A stretch of DNA of 64,000 nucleotides from Natrialba taiwanensis DSM 12281 (GCF_000337595.1 NZ_AOIL01000069.1:1487-65486), one strand, 5' to 3'; positions 1 through 9,669 are shown, counted from the stretch's first letter. The notes: a model not told the origin generated them from the sequence alone. Made by a program: numbers and translations.

Positions 1-16
1 TGTGTATAAGAGACAG
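1..16. other. Tn5/Nextera mosaic-end adapter remnant
   Basis: The first 16 bases are identical to the last 16 bases of the 19-bp Tn5 mosaic end used in Nextera libraries. They are not part of the genome. They mark the true end of an assembled contig and explain why the flap endonuclease gene has no 3' end here. Confidence 0.93.
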
Positions 17-837
17 GTCACGTTCGGCTCGCGGAAGAGTTCACGGACGCGGTCGCCGTACCGGATCGAGTCGCCGCGGGCCTCGAGCACGCTCCAGAGG
101 TCCCCGTGCTCGGTGATCTCCGCGATGGCCGTTTTCGGGCCGATACCGGAGACGCCCTCGTTGAAGTCGGTGCCGATGAGGATGGCGGCGTCGATGAGCT
201 GTTCGAGGGTCAGGTCGTGGTGATCGAGCGTCGCCTGGAGATCCATGCGTTCGGGATCACCCTTGCTCGTCAGTTGGCGAAGTGTGAGCGGCGCGCCGAA
301 GAGGAGGGCGTCGTAGTCCTCCGAGCCGACGTAGTCGGCGTCGCCGCGCCGAGCCATGTGCGCGGCCTGAGCCTCGCCCTCGGCGGGAGCTTCGACGATC
401 GGCACGTCGAGCAGTTGGAGAAGTTCGCGACTGGTCTCCTGGATCGTCGGGGTGAGCCGCTGGGTTCGGGACTCGAGTTGGGCGATGGCGACCTCGTCGC
501 CCTCCTCGCGGGCGGTCTCGAGTTGCTCCTCGTAGGTTCGGCGCTGGTCCCGCCGGGATTCGATCTCGTCTTCCTTGAGCTCGGAGGGGCCGCCGTCGAA
601 GACCATCACCGGCGTCACGTCGTTTTCGAAGAACTTGGGCAGTCCCTGAACGATGCCGACCAGATTGGCAACCTCGGTCCCGTCCGCGGTCGTGTATTTC
701 GCGCTGTTGGTCCACTTGACCGTCGTCGTCAGATAGCGGTAGAGCCAGTTGTGCGCGTCGACGGCGACGACGCCCTCGATGTCCGCGAACGGAACCTCCT
801 CGATGACGGCGATGTCGCGCAAAGCAGCGTTTCCCAT
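17..837 (-). CDS. fen: Flap endonuclase 1 (FEN-1), 3' end cut by contig edge
   Basis: Structure-specific 5' nuclease that removes flaps during Okazaki fragment maturation and repair. The minus strand reads open from an ATG at 837 to the contig edge, about 273 codons of a family normally near 325. The N-terminus [10 protein letters not shown] fits haloarchaeal FEN-1, where the residue after Met lies close to the active site. Acidic metal-binding motifs appear in family order: [40 protein letters not shown] and [16 protein letters not shown], the last being the helix-three-turn-helix. The missing C-terminus would hold the PCNA-binding peptide. Identification is secure; only the 3' end is missing. 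Confidence 0.95.
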
Positions 838-961
838 TGCCTCTCTATTCGGGCGAACGGGTTTTGAATCGTTGGCTTCCGTCGCGAGTTCACTCGCCGT
901 CGGACGTTCTCCACGAACGGAAACACTTTTATTTTCTAATTTTACTGTTGTGATACGTACT
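838..961. promoter_or_regulatory. Divergent promoter region between fen and the PQQ lipoprotein gene
   Basis: This is the 124-base gap between two divergent genes. An AT-rich stretch at about 926-936 (cttttattttc) lies about 30 bases before the GTG at 962, the right distance for an archaeal TATA box serving a short-leader transcript on the + strand. No clear TATA box was seen for the minus-strand fen gene. Confidence 0.4.
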
Positions 962-2362
962 GTGAAGAACTCCGTCGAGAATGTCAGTCGACGGGCAGTT
1001 CTCGCCGGTGCGGGATCGCTACTCGGCGCGGGCTGCCTCGGCGCTGAGCGGACGCCCGGGACCAGTGATACCGACTGGCGAATGTACGGCCGCGACCCGG
1101 GTCGGACGCGGTTCGTCCCGAACGCGTCCCTCCCGCGCGACGGCGTCGATATCGCCTGGGAACGCTCGGTCAGCGCCTCCGGCTGGTACCCGCCGGTCGT
1201 CGCGAACGAAACCGTCTACTGCCAGTACAGCAACGGACTCTTCGTCCTCGACGCCGCGACGGGCGAGGGGACGCGTGCGAGCACCTACGGGCCGTTCGGC
1301 CGTGATATCTTGCCGATGGCGTTCGCCTCGACTGAACTCTACCGGGACGGCGTGTTGGTCGTTCCGTACGGCACCGTCATCGGCGGCTACGCTGCCGACC
1401 GCGGCGGCTGGCCCGACTCGGTTTCGGGGATCGGCCAGGAACGCGCTCGCTGGTGGCTCGACGGCGACTCGACGAGTGCGTCTCGACTGCCCCCCAGAGC
1501 TTCCGCCGGCGAGTGGCTCGGCTCGCCGCTCGTCGTCGACGGGACGCTTGTCTCGCTGCATCCACGGTCGGCGGCACTTTCGGCGAGCGATAGCGATGAC
1601 GGAAGCAACCGCTGGCGATTCGACCTCGAGACGGTCGCCGCCGACGGATACGTCGCCTCCCCGGTCGGCCACGTCGTCGATACGACAACCGGTACCGCCG
1701 TTGTCAAACTCCGAACGCGGCGGGAGGAGGCTGCCGTCGTCGTCCCGCTGCTCGTCGGAATCTCCAGCGAGAACGGGTCGCTCGAATGGCGAACGACCAC
1801 GGACGAAGTCTCATCCGGCGACACGAAACCGGGCGTCGAACCCGCGGACAGTCTCACAACGCGCGACGGCACTGTCTACACGATCGACTGGAACACATCG
1901 ACCCGAGCGCTTCGTCTCTGTGAACTCGACGCTGCGACCGGTGAACTCGGCTGGACGAAATCGCTCGACCGAAGCGAACACATCGGTGTCGCCGTCGACG
2001 AGGCGCGGCTCTATCACGTCGGATTGATCGACCGCGAGGAGATGCCCGAGACGTTCCGCATCGTCGCACTCGACCGCGACAGTGGCTCACGACGGTGGGC
2101 TGTGACGATCGACGATGCGCCGTTGGTTCCCCGACTTCCGTACGGGGCACCGCCGACGGTTGCCGACGAGCACCTGCTCGTTCCCGGCAAGCGGGGACTT
2201 CACGCACTCGATCGGGGAACTGGCGAGACCCTGTGGACGTTCACAGAGATGGTCCCGACCAGCGGTGGTGGGTCGGTCGAACGCAGCGGGATGACGCCGG
2301 CCGTCGTCACCGACGACCGCATCGTGATCGGAACGACGCTCGCGCTCTACGGACTCGAATAG
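962..2362 (+). CDS. PQQ-like beta-propeller lipoprotein, Tat-exported
   Basis: Predicted extracytoplasmic beta-propeller of the PQQ/BamB-like type, ligand unknown. I start it at GTG 962 because this gives a clean Tat lipoprotein signal: [10 protein letters not shown] at residues 9-18 followed by lipobox LGAGC with Cys25. The upstream reading frame runs back into fen. The body (466 aa) has repeating blade signatures such as [27 protein letters not shown] and [10 protein letters not shown], each typical of a propeller blade end. It sits one base before the next membrane-protein gene, so the two are probably cotranscribed. A GTG at 950 is an alternative start. A decayed relative lies at 35300-35605. 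Confidence 0.8.
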   Translation: MKNSVENVSRRAVLAGAGSLLGAGCLGAERTPGTSDTDWRMYGRDPGRTRFVPNASLPRDGVDIAWERSVSASGWYPPVVANETVYCQYSNGLFVLDAATGEGTRASTYGPFGRDILPMAFASTELYRDGVLVVPYGTVIGGYAADRGGWPDSVSGIGQERARWWLDGDSTSASRLPPRASAGEWLGSPLVVDGTLVSLHPRSAALSASDSDDGSNRWRFDLETVAADGYVASPVGHVVDTTTGTAVVKLRTRREEAAVVVPLLVGISSENGSLEWRTTTDEVSSGDTKPGVEPADSLTTRDGTVYTIDWNTSTRALRLCELDAATGELGWTKSLDRSEHIGVAVDEARLYHVGLIDREEMPETFRIVALDRDSGSRRWAVTIDDAPLVPRLPYGAPPTVADEHLLVPGKRGLHALDRGTGETLWTFTEMVPTSGGGSVERSGMTPAVVTDDRIVIGTTLALYGLE

Positions 2363-2363
2363 T

Positions 2364-3323
2364 ATGTCGACACCGAACGATTCGAACGACGGGACGCCGA
2401 CTGGCACCGAACCGTCACAGCAGCCGGCGGACGATGCTTCCGTCGGATTGATCGGCCTCATCCGAATCACCATCATGCTGCTCCGCGCTCGACCGGCGTT
2501 ACTCGTCCCCTTCGCGCTCGCCGGTGCGGTCGGAGCGACGAGTGCAGTCGCCAGGATCGAATCGCCGTATCCGGTCGATATGGTGGCGTTTCCCGCCAAC
2601 GGCGTCGTCCACCTTTCGGTCGCACTGGTGCCGACACTGGAGCCGATGGCCGAGGTGAATTCGGGTCTCGTTCTCGGGCTGAAACCGGTGTTCCTGGCCG
2701 TACTTATCGGCTGGCAGGTCGGACTCGCGCTCGCGGTGACGGTGGCGTTTGCGGGGGTCGTTCGGCTGGCGGCTCGTTCAATTTCGAAAACGGACGCGAT
2801 CTCATCGCCATCGGCGATATCCGAAGTCGGATCTGACGAGAGCAGGGGACTCCCGGGTATCGTCCCGTCACTCGTCCGACTCGGCTGGCTCTTCGCGTAC
2901 GTGCTCGGCGTCCAGGTCGTGCTGCTCGCTGGTCTCTTCGTGGTTGGAGCGTTCGGAATCGGACCCGGACCCGGATCGACTGGACTCGGTCTGCTTTTCG
3001 GATGGCTGTTCGTCGTCGTCCCCATCGCGAGCGGACTCTTTCTAACGCCCGCAGCGATCGTGATCGGCGGCAAACGCCCGGTCGAGGCTGTGATTGAGAG
3101 CGCCGTATACGCCGTGAGACGCCCGCTCTCGGTTGTTGTGTTACTCCTCACTACCGGCTATCTCGGCACCGTCCTGACCGGCGTCTTTCACGGCGGACCG
3201 TCCCCGCGGATCGGCGTCGCACTCGGAACGTTCACGAGCGTCGCCGTCGGCGGGACACTCCATGCAATCGTCGTTGCAGCGGCGTACATTTGCTGGTCGG
3301 CCGACGGCTATAGTAGCCACTGA
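2364..3323 (+). CDS. Haloarchaeal multi-pass membrane protein
   Basis: 319 aa, starting one base after the PQQ lipoprotein stop, so the pair is almost certainly one operon. A polar N-terminus of about 30 residues is followed by about six hydrophobic segments, for example LLVPFALAGAVGATSAVA, AYVLGVQVVLLAGLFVVGAF and LLFGWLFVVVPIASGLFL. No catalytic motif is visible. The overall look (long amphipathic segments, loops with RRPLSVV) resembles haloarchaeal uncharacterised membrane proteins of the DUF7847 type, but I could not confirm that family. Its job may be to work with the exported propeller protein; that is inference from position. Confidence 0.7.
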   Translation: MSTPNDSNDGTPTGTEPSQQPADDASVGLIGLIRITIMLLRARPALLVPFALAGAVGATSAVARIESPYPVDMVAFPANGVVHLSVALVPTLEPMAEVNSGLVLGLKPVFLAVLIGWQVGLALAVTVAFAGVVRLAARSISKTDAISSPSAISEVGSDESRGLPGIVPSLVRLGWLFAYVLGVQVVLLAGLFVVGAFGIGPGPGSTGLGLLFGWLFVVVPIASGLFLTPAAIVIGGKRPVEAVIESAVYAVRRPLSVVVLLLTTGYLGTVLTGVFHGGPSPRIGVALGTFTSVAVGGTLHAIVVAAAYICWSADGYSSH

Positions 3324-3408
3324 AAGTCAGTGCACACCTGATCGTGCGACAGCTGTACGATAAGTGTGTAAACCGTTTCAGTTGTTACTATAGCGCGGCG
3401 ATTCCGCG

Positions 3409-4011
3409 TCAGTCTCTCCCCGTCGCTTCCGGTGGTGGCTCGCTTCCGCACCGGGAGTCGAGAAACGAGTGTTCGGCGTCGGAGAGGTCGCGGCTGCGGA
3501 ACTCGTCGAGACCGGCCTGATACGCGTCTCGAGTTCGGTCAGCGTCTTCCGAAGCAGCGGGTTCGTCGGCCGAAGTGTCGGAGGGGATCGCAGGCTCGCT
3601 CTCGATCGTCGCCGTCGGCGGATACTCGAGCACGAGTTCAGCGATGCCGGTCGTCTCGCCGGTGTAGCCGAAGCCGGCGCGATAGAGCGCTTCGTATGCG
3701 AAGGGGTTGTTGACGGCGATGCGGAGGCGGTCGTAGCCGCGCTCTCTCGCGCGGTCGCGGACGAGGGCGACGAGTTCGGGACCGATCCCCTCACCGCGGC
3801 GGTCGCGAGCGATCGTAACGTATCGCAACCAGAGCGTGTTTTCGTCGGTTCGGTCCTCGTTGAACGCGATAGCTCCGACGGTGGTGTCGTCCTCGCGGGC
3901 GACAGCCTTCCCCGTATTCGTCATGACGAACTTGCCGGCGTAGCTGAACCGCGTGTGATCGAGGCGCAGTTTCGGTCCGTTCGGCGGCCACGCGAGCAGT
4001 TCGTAGTCCAC
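3409..4011 (-). CDS. GNAT family N-acetyltransferase
   Basis: 200-aa protein with a GNAT fold in its first 130 residues. The acetyl-CoA pyrophosphate-binding motif A is RRGEGIG at residues 71-77, preceded by the strand LRYVTIARD and followed by a helix and RLRIAVNNPFAYEALYRAGF, the usual motif B region. The acidic C-terminal 65 residues are not part of the GNAT domain and have no recognisable fold. The substrate cannot be told. It is convergent with the preceding operon and has its own promoter side facing 4012-4146. Confidence 0.8.
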   Translation of the reverse strand: MDYELLAWPPNGPKLRLDHTRFSYAGKFVMTNTGKAVAREDDTTVGAIAFNEDRTDENTLWLRYVTIARDRRGEGIGPELVALVRDRARERGYDRLRIAVNNPFAYEALYRAGFGYTGETTGIAELVLEYPPTATIESEPAIPSDTSADEPAASEDADRTRDAYQAGLDEFRSRDLSDAEHSFLDSRCGSEPPPEATGRD

Positions 4012-4146
4012 GGTGGGATCGAACGGTCGTTGGGACGAGAGCCACTAATAGACACCGGAGTGATGCGTTCTCGGGAAATTACCAGTAGATATTCCAGTTG
4101 GACAAACCATTATAGCGCCGGTTGTGGTACGACACCCAGAACCAGT

Positions 4147-4698
4147 ATGAGTGCTGAATCCGACACCCAGTCTGCGGTCGGCATCGAGAACTTGAGTGGC
4201 TGGCCGATCGGGAGCGCGCTCGGTGGCGCAATCGGTGCGCTCGCGTTCGGGCTCCTCATGTGGGTCTACGACCCGGATACCGTGTCCGCTGCGATCCCCG
4301 GCATATACGGGCTCGATCCAGTAGGTGTCGTCGGTTGGGGCATCCACATCGTTCACGGAATTCTGCTGGGGCTCCTCTTCGGACTGCTCGTTACTCGCAA
4401 CGTGTTCCTCGGAGTGATCATGACGAGTCCCGAAACGGGAGCACTCTCGCGAACCGGCCTCACACTTCGCCTCATCGGGGCTGGGTTCGTCTTCGGATTA
4501 GCTATCTGGGCGATCCTGCCGTTGCTCGTCCTCCCTGTCTGGATCGAAGCGATCGGCACCGGTACCGCGACCGAGTTTCCGACCACTGCGATCGAGAGTA
4601 TGCTCGGGCACGTCATCTTCGGGTCCGTTCTCGGTCTCGTCTTCGCGCTCGTTACCGACCTTCGCTCGCGCTCGCCCGGGACGCCACTCGAAGGGTAG
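4147..4698 (+). CDS. Four-helix membrane protein of unknown function
   Basis: 183 aa from the ATG at 4147. Four hydrophobic segments are visible, roughly at residues 18-37, 54-78, 94-118 and 145-168, with glycine-rich packing (GSALGGAIGALAFGLLMW, VHGILLGLLFGLLV). The pattern is common among uncharacterised haloarchaeal membrane proteins. No enzymatic motif is seen. A strong hairpin 65 bases downstream probably ends its transcript. Confidence 0.7.
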   Translation: MSAESDTQSAVGIENLSGWPIGSALGGAIGALAFGLLMWVYDPDTVSAAIPGIYGLDPVGVVGWGIHIVHGILLGLLFGLLVTRNVFLGVIMTSPETGALSRTGLTLRLIGAGFVFGLAIWAILPLLVLPVWIEAIGTGTATEFPTTAIESMLGHVIFGSVLGLVFALVTDLRSRSPGTPLEG

Positions 4699-4762
4699 TC
4701 GGAGACGGCGGCGTACGGTGGGACCCACCAGAACAGTGTCGACCGGGATTGCTCAGATCGGG

Positions 4763-4798
4763 ATTGCTGCTGCTCGCGAATTTGTTCGCAGCAGCAAT
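4763..4798. terminator. Strong hairpin between membrane gene and tRNA-Gly
   Basis: An 11-bp perfect inverted repeat (attgctgctgc at 4763-4773, gcagcagcaat at 4788-4798) encloses a short loop that can itself pair. It lies downstream of the + strand membrane gene and downstream of the minus-strand tRNA, so it could shield transcript ends from both sides. Archaeal terminators usually rely on T-runs rather than hairpins, so the terminator label is tentative. Confidence 0.4.
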
Positions 4799-4815
4799 GT
4801 GAACATCCGTTCGTC

Positions 4816-4822
4816 AAAAAAA
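4816..4822 (-). terminator. T-run terminator of tRNA-Gly
   Basis: Seven consecutive A residues on the + strand give an oligo-T run on the transcribed strand directly after the tRNA 3' end, the standard archaeal termination signal. Confidence 0.6.
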
Positions 4823-4893
4823 TGCGCGGACCGGGATTTGAACCCGGGCCATGAGCTTGGAAGGCTCAGGTCCTACCACTAGACCATCCGCGC
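4823..4893 (-). tRNA. tRNA-Gly (anticodon TCC)
   Basis: A complete 71-nt cloverleaf on the minus strand. The acceptor GCGCGGA pairs with TCCGCGC plus discriminator A at 4823. The D arm is GTCT-AGTGGTA-GGAC, the anticodon arm is TGAGC-CTTCCAA-GCTCA with anticodon TCC, and the T arm is CCGGG-TTCAAAT-CCCGG. CCA is not encoded. No intron is present. Confidence 0.97.
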
Positions 4894-4976
4894 GCACTCC
4901 CCGGTTTTGGCTCCACGTTTAAGGCTCTTCCTTTTCGATCTGATCGCCCGCCCGGAGCGGGGTCACACCCACGAGT

Positions 4977-5690
4977 TCACTCCTGAGTTCCGGCGACGAC
5001 CGCATAGCAGTTTCCGCTCGAGAGTTCCCACTCGCAGAGATCGAGTGCGCTCCGTTCGAGGTCGCGTTCGAACTCGGGCGGCGAGTAGATGTGATAGAAG
5101 CGGTCGACGATCTCGCCGCCGGGGAGAGTCCACTCGACCGTCGTATCGAATCCCGTCTCGGCGACGGCGTCACTGTCGAAGCGGTCGTGAGCGGTCGACC
5201 AGACGCTGACCAGCGCTCGGCCGTCGGGTCGGAGGACGCGCCCGAGTTCGTCGAGGCTCCGCCGTCGCAGCTCCTGTGTTGGCAGGTGATGGAGCGTTGC
5301 CACGTAGATGCCGACAGTGATAGCATCCGTCGCAAGCGGGAGCGTGGCAGCGTCGCCCTGACAGAGAGCGACGCTGAACTCGTTCGTGCGGGCGCGTTCC
5401 CGACCGGTTTCGAGGAGGTTGCGGCTGATGTCGAGACCGAGAACGCGGTCGACGGCGTCGGTCGCGGCGAGCAGTTCGGCGTGGCGACAGTTGCCACAGC
5501 CGAGGTCGAGACCGACGAGCGGCCGGGTCGCCGAATTGGCTGGTGCAGTCCGCTCGGCGAGTGGCTCGGTCGTTTCGATGAACGACTCGACTTCGGGCCA
5601 AGCGTATTCGCGGGTCGTTGCGAAGTGACTCGCGATGTGATCGTAGGTGTCACGGACTGTGCTGAGGGTCGCTCTGTCGTCCTCCTCCAT
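4977..5690 (-). CDS. Trm9-like class I SAM methyltransferase
   Basis: 237 aa from the ATG at 5690; an ATG 27 bases upstream is possible but less likely. The N-terminal motif YDHIASHFATTREYAWPEV (about residues 16-34) closely matches the signature of eukaryotic Trm9/ALKBH8 methyltransferases, which methylate modified wobble uridines in tRNA. SAM-binding motif I is GLDLGCGNCRH, followed by VLGLDIS and LCQGDAATLPL; motif YVATLHHLP follows. Trm9-type enzymes need the small zinc protein Trm112, and a Trm112-like gene lies at 16427 in this window. The tRNA role is inferred from the motif; the methyltransferase call is firm. Confidence 0.82.
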   Translation of the reverse strand: MEEDDRATLSTVRDTYDHIASHFATTREYAWPEVESFIETTEPLAERTAPANSATRPLVGLDLGCGNCRHAELLAATDAVDRVLGLDISRNLLETGRERARTNEFSVALCQGDAATLPLATDAITVGIYVATLHHLPTQELRRRSLDELGRVLRPDGRALVSVWSTAHDRFDSDAVAETGFDTTVEWTLPGGEIVDRFYHIYSPPEFERDLERSALDLCEWELSSGNCYAVVAGTQE

Positions 5691-5855
5691 TATCGGGTGT
5701 CGGCCCCGGGTGTGCAAAAAGCGTTGCGTTCGACCGTTCGCACCAGTAGGACAGATTGTTCCGCCGAAGAGAGTATCTGCAGATCGTGTCTGTCAACCGA
5801 CGTGATTAGCTGTGCGTTACGTTCATACGATGGGAGCGCTAACCGTGAGTACGGA

Positions 5856-6326
5856 ATGAGGCGCGAGCATTTCACGTTACACGTCAGCAATATTGACTGG
5901 GTCGAAACTGGCGAGAACCCGAGCAAACCATCGGTATCGATCGACTTTACCGGCCCAGCAGCGACACTCCGCGAGCGCCTTACTGGCCCCGACGACGAAA
6001 TCCTCGACGCGGGTGAAACCGACGTCGCCTTGCGGCTCCAGGAACCGCTCGGAAACGACACCACCGGCGTCGTCAGCGTCACGAACCGCATCACGGGCGA
6101 CTTCATTCTCGAACTCAACGAGGACGCGGCCGACGTCCTTCAGTTCATTCGTGCGGCCCGTGGGTACGGCGAGGGTGCGGCCGACGACGAGGGCCGGTAC
6201 GAGGTCGAGATCACGCTCGATGGCGACTCCTTTGTCACCTACGACAAACGAACGTTCCTCGTCTACGACGACGAAGGCAGTCTCCTCCGACAGCACAGCC
6301 TGATCCCGAGCGGCGTCGAACTCTAG
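5856..6326 (+). CDS. Conserved haloarchaeal protein (DUF5793-like)
   Basis: 156 aa from the ATG at 5856 (MRREHFTLHVSNIDW). It appears to be a small beta-rich soluble protein, with alternating hydrophobic strands such as DFILELNEDAADVLQFIRAA and RYEVEITLDGD. It carries no transmembrane segment or catalytic motif. The length and N-terminal pattern fit what I recall of haloarchaeal DUF5793 proteins; I could not check this. The same frame stays open far upstream, antisense to the methyltransferase, and I regard that extension as noncoding. Confidence 0.7.
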   Translation: MRREHFTLHVSNIDWVETGENPSKPSVSIDFTGPAATLRERLTGPDDEILDAGETDVALRLQEPLGNDTTGVVSVTNRITGDFILELNEDAADVLQFIRAARGYGEGAADDEGRYEVEITLDGDSFVTYDKRTFLVYDDEGSLLRQHSLIPSGVEL

Positions 6327-6486
6327 ATCGAACGCGCTAGATGCTCCTCATCCAAATCGGACTGAGCCGCCACGTTTGAAGCCGGTTCCGCGGTCAGTCG
6401 CGCCAGTAACGGGACACACTGACGGTGCTTGTATTGCATCCGAACGCGTGCCTGCCGCCGACAGTTTTGCGACCGATCGCCACACA

Positions 6487-6497
6487 ATCCTTAAGCC
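6487..6497 (+). promoter_or_regulatory. TATA-like box of the UPF0058 gene
   Basis: The sequence aatccttaagc ends about 24 bases before the ATG at 6520. That spacing puts the expected transcription start at or next to the A of the ATG, suggesting a leaderless mRNA, which is usual in haloarchaea. Confidence 0.5.
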
Positions 6498-6519
6498 GAA
6501 ACCGTTCGTACCTGTGGGT

Positions 6520-6798
6520 ATGCATAAGGACGAACTCCTCGAGCTACACGAAGAACTCGTCGTCATTATGGAGTACTTCGAAGAGCGCGAGGAGGTCGAC
6601 GAGAGCCTGTTCGAAGCGTACCACCAGCTCGATGTCGATCCCTCGCATGTCCATAAATCAAAGAGTGAACACAAACACGCCGTCTTCGTCCTCGGAAACG
6701 CACTGGCGGGGGCAATGAGCGAAGACGAGTTCTCGAGCGCGGGCCGAATTGGCAAGCGAATGAAGGAACTTGCCGAGGATGCCGAGTCGAAAATATAG
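6520..6798 (+). CDS. UPF0058 family protein
   Basis: 92-aa, mostly helical, charged protein. The stretches MHKDELLELHEELV, SHVHKSKSEHKHAVFVLG and AGRIGKRMKELAEDAES match the strongly conserved archaeal UPF0058 family, whose function is unknown. The full family length is present. It starts right after a TATA-like box, so it is probably translated from a leaderless message. It lies 38 bases before the next + strand gene but may be a separate unit. Confidence 0.88.
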   Translation: MHKDELLELHEELVVIMEYFEEREEVDESLFEAYHQLDVDPSHVHKSKSEHKHAVFVLGNALAGAMSEDEFSSAGRIGKRMKELAEDAESKI

Positions 6799-6835
6799 GC
6801 GAAACGTATTTGTTGCACTTCCCGCTTGTTGAACT

Positions 6836-9469
6836 ATGGACTCGCGCACGCAGGAGCGCGTTGAGGAGTGGGATTCTCGCTCGTTCAGTGGTGGTTTCGA
6901 CGGCCTCTCTGATCTCGCTGACGGTGGCTTTTCGGGAGCCGTCGCTGCGGGTGGTTCGTGGCTGTGTATGCTTAACGGCCGCATCGTCGGCGTTCTCGGC
7001 GGTGAAATCACGGACTTCGAGGATGTTACGGGAACCGTTTACCAGGCACCGCACCCGTCGTTACCGTTGCTCTGTACGATGGAAGCACACGGGGGCGACG
7101 TTCAGGCGAAGTACTACACGAACGAGACGCCGCTCCGGGAGGTCGACGAGACGCTCCAGAACGGATCGTTTACCGGCTATATCGAACTGAGCGAAAACGT
7201 TCTCAGCGGCGATTACTACGCGGTTTACTACGGTGGTCGTCGGATGGCAGCCGCCTACATCGGGAACGCAGAACGGCTGATTACCGGCGACGAGGCGTTC
7301 GAGCGAGCCGACGATGAGGTCGGCATCTACGAGGTCATCGATGTCGACATCGAGGTCACTGACGTGCCGGGAACCGAAGCACCAGCGGTTGAGACCGGAA
7401 CGGAGACGGCCACGGACGACAGCGAAACTACCGAAGGCAGGGCGGCGACGAGCCAATACGCCGATGTGTCCGACCCAGCGGCGGACGACTACGGACCCGT
7501 CGACGACACGAGCACGGCGGAGCCGACCGCCGACCCGACCGAGTCAGCGATCGATCCGATCGACGTCTCCGGCACCGAGCCGGCCGTCTCGGGAAACGGT
7601 ATCACCGAGAGCGGAGATTCGACACTTACAGCGCCTGGTTCCGGCGAGTCGGACGGAATTACGGCACCAGTAGATGGTGCCACTGCACCGGACGCCGACT
7701 CACCAACCGACCCCGCACAAGCACAGTCAGGCGCTCCGGACGAGTCCACGGCCCAGGGCGGGATGACAGCCAATCCGGACCCAGAGACGGTCGAAGCAGC
7801 AGCGGAGGAACTGGACCAGAACGATATTTCCTGGCTCGAAGACGATGGAGACGAGGGGGACGATGCTGACGACTCGGAGACAGCAGCGCCATCCGCCGGT
7901 CCCGACACGGAGACAGCGGATTCGGCTCAAACCCAAACCCAAACCCAATCCCAGTCCCAATCCCAATCCCAGGAGCAAACGCAGGAACAGCTGAACGACC
8001 GCCGGCAGCACCGAGACCAGCCCCAACCCCAGGAACGGAATCCGGATCGAGAGCAGAACTCCCCCTCGTCTCGATCACAGGACCCACCCCAGACTCCACA
8101 CCGGTCCGCCGACCCCGCCGCCTCCGCCGACCCTGCCGGCCCAGTCGATCCTGATGCAGACGATCCCGACGCAGCAGAACTCGATCAGCAGTTCGAAGCC
8201 GAAGAGCAGTGGCGCGAAACCCGGTCGATCCCCTCGCTCGATCCCGACAACTCGGCGACCGCGGACGCGGATGCAGACGCAGATTCCACTGCCAGTTCTC
8301 GGTCCGCATCCGCTGTAACAGCCCCATCCCGAGCCACCAACGCCCAGCAAGCCCCTTCAGACGGCGATCGAAAGACCCCCGAGACGGACACCGAAACCCA
8401 ATCGAGTTCAGTGTCCGCTCAGGGATCGCACTCGACTGAGGAAACGCGACGATCGAACAGTTCGGACACGACAGCGGCCGAACCCACCCCTGACGACGAC
8501 CGACACAAACGCCAGCTCACCCAGTATACGCGCCGCATCGAAGAACTCGAATCGAAACACGACGCGCTCGCGAACAAAGCGCGGGAACTCAAATCTGAAC
8601 GCGACGAGTTACGGGCCGAGAACCAGGAACTCGCGGCGACGATCGAACAGCTTCGCGGGCGCGTTTCGGAACTCGAGACTGAACTCGAGCAGGCTCGGGC
8701 GGGATCGGGTACCGGCTCCGGCTCCCGACCAGTCGACGCCGAAACCCACCTCTCTCCTGCACAGGCGCTCTCGGGGACGAACCTCTTCGTGCGCTACGCC
8801 TCCAAGAGCCAACCGACCCTCGAAACCGCACACGACGGCGGTGCCGACCGGAGTGAGGTCGCGACGAATCTGCGCCTCGAACACCACACCGAGTTCGACG
8901 CCGCGAGCGTCGCCGTCGAGGACCAACCCTACGAGGCGTTTCTCACCGAGACGATCGAGCACCGCTTCATCGATTGGCTCACCGAACGAGTTCTCTACGA
9001 GATCCGCGATACCGGCCACGCCGACGGCCTGGCCGACCTCTACGATGCGATCCCGCGCATCGACCGCGCTGAACTCGGGGCGACGATCTCGCTCGCGGAC
9101 GACGATACCGACGACGTCCCCGACCAGGTGACGTTCGATGTCGTCGCCTTCGACAAGATGGGGAACCCGCTCGTCCTCGCGACGTTCAACGACTCCCGCG
9201 AACCCGCCAGCCAGGAACTGCTCGAAGAACTCGAGGAGGCGGCTTCGGCAGTGAAGGCGAATTATCCGGATCTCGCGGCTGCCGTCGCCGTAACATCGAG
9301 TTACTTCGAGCCCGGCGCACTCGAGGTTGCAGAACAGGCAACGAGCAGCGGTTTTCTCAGCCGCGGCTCGAAGTTGAGTTACGTCAATCTCTCGCGAAAG
9401 AGCGGCTACCACCTCTGTCTGGTCGAATCGCGCAGTGAGGGGTTCCACATGAACGTTCCAGAACTCTAG
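6836..9469 (+). CDS. Large haloarchaeal protein with low-complexity linker and coiled coil
   Basis: 877 aa in three parts. Residues 1-180 form a globular domain starting MDSRTQERVEEWDSRSFSGG. Residues 180-555 are an acidic, repeat-rich linker that includes a QTQTQTQSQSQS run. Residues 556-625 are a predicted coiled coil (RRIEELESKHDALANKAREL and onward), and 640-877 are a second globular domain ending in YHLCLVESRSEGFHMNV. I recognise the ends as a conserved haloarchaeal architecture (possibly DUF7527), but the function is unknown. No signal peptide is seen, so it is probably cytoplasmic. The linker DNA has a six-base period that encodes dipeptide repeats. Confidence 0.75.
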   Translation: MDSRTQERVEEWDSRSFSGGFDGLSDLADGGFSGAVAAGGSWLCMLNGRIVGVLGGEITDFEDVTGTVYQAPHPSLPLLCTMEAHGGDVQAKYYTNETPLREVDETLQNGSFTGYIELSENVLSGDYYAVYYGGRRMAAAYIGNAERLITGDEAFERADDEVGIYEVIDVDIEVTDVPGTEAPAVETGTETATDDSETTEGRAATSQYADVSDPAADDYGPVDDTSTAEPTADPTESAIDPIDVSGTEPAVSGNGITESGDSTLTAPGSGESDGITAPVDGATAPDADSPTDPAQAQSGAPDESTAQGGMTANPDPETVEAAAEELDQNDISWLEDDGDEGDDADDSETAAPSAGPDTETADSAQTQTQTQSQSQSQSQEQTQEQLNDRRQHRDQPQPQERNPDREQNSPSSRSQDPPQTPHRSADPAASADPAGPVDPDADDPDAAELDQQFEAEEQWRETRSIPSLDPDNSATADADADADSTASSRSASAVTAPSRATNAQQAPSDGDRKTPETDTETQSSSVSAQGSHSTEETRRSNSSDTTAAEPTPDDDRHKRQLTQYTRRIEELESKHDALANKARELKSERDELRAENQELAATIEQLRGRVSELETELEQARAGSGTGSGSRPVDAETHLSPAQALSGTNLFVRYASKSQPTLETAHDGGADRSEVATNLRLEHHTEFDAASVAVEDQPYEAFLTETIEHRFIDWLTERVLYEIRDTGHADGLADLYDAIPRIDRAELGATISLADDDTDDVPDQVTFDVVAFDKMGNPLVLATFNDSREPASQELLEELEEAASAVKANYPDLAAAVAVTSSYFEPGALEVAEQATSSGFLSRGSKLSYVNLSRKSGYHLCLVESRSEGFHMNVPEL
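7928..7975 (+). repeat. In-frame hexamer repeat coding for Gln-Thr/Gln-Ser
   Basis: Eight successive six-base units of the form caa/cag plus acc/tcc encode alternating Gln-Thr and Gln-Ser. The unit length of two codons preserves reading frame when copies are gained or lost. Similar in-frame hexamer tracts occur in other genes of the window. Confidence 0.8.
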
Positions 9470-9669
9470 TCGACGGCGTTTGCTTTCTCCGAAACGAACC
9501 AGTAGCGTCCACTGCTACCGCCAAGTGAAAGCGGGCGAGTTCTCACTGCCGAGAACAGTACGGATCAGGAGATACTTCACCGGCCGGAAATAGTCGTTCG
9601 GGGCGGTGAAGAATTGAGATCAATCTGTTCGAGGCAAGCTAGCGCTGTTGACTGATCAGTTTCCAGGCG

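Noticed and set aside
106-867. 253-codon + strand frame antisense to fen
   Set aside because: The minus strand encodes a clear FEN-1 with ordered catalytic motifs; the long antisense frame is a GC-codon shadow and its start would lie inside the gene.
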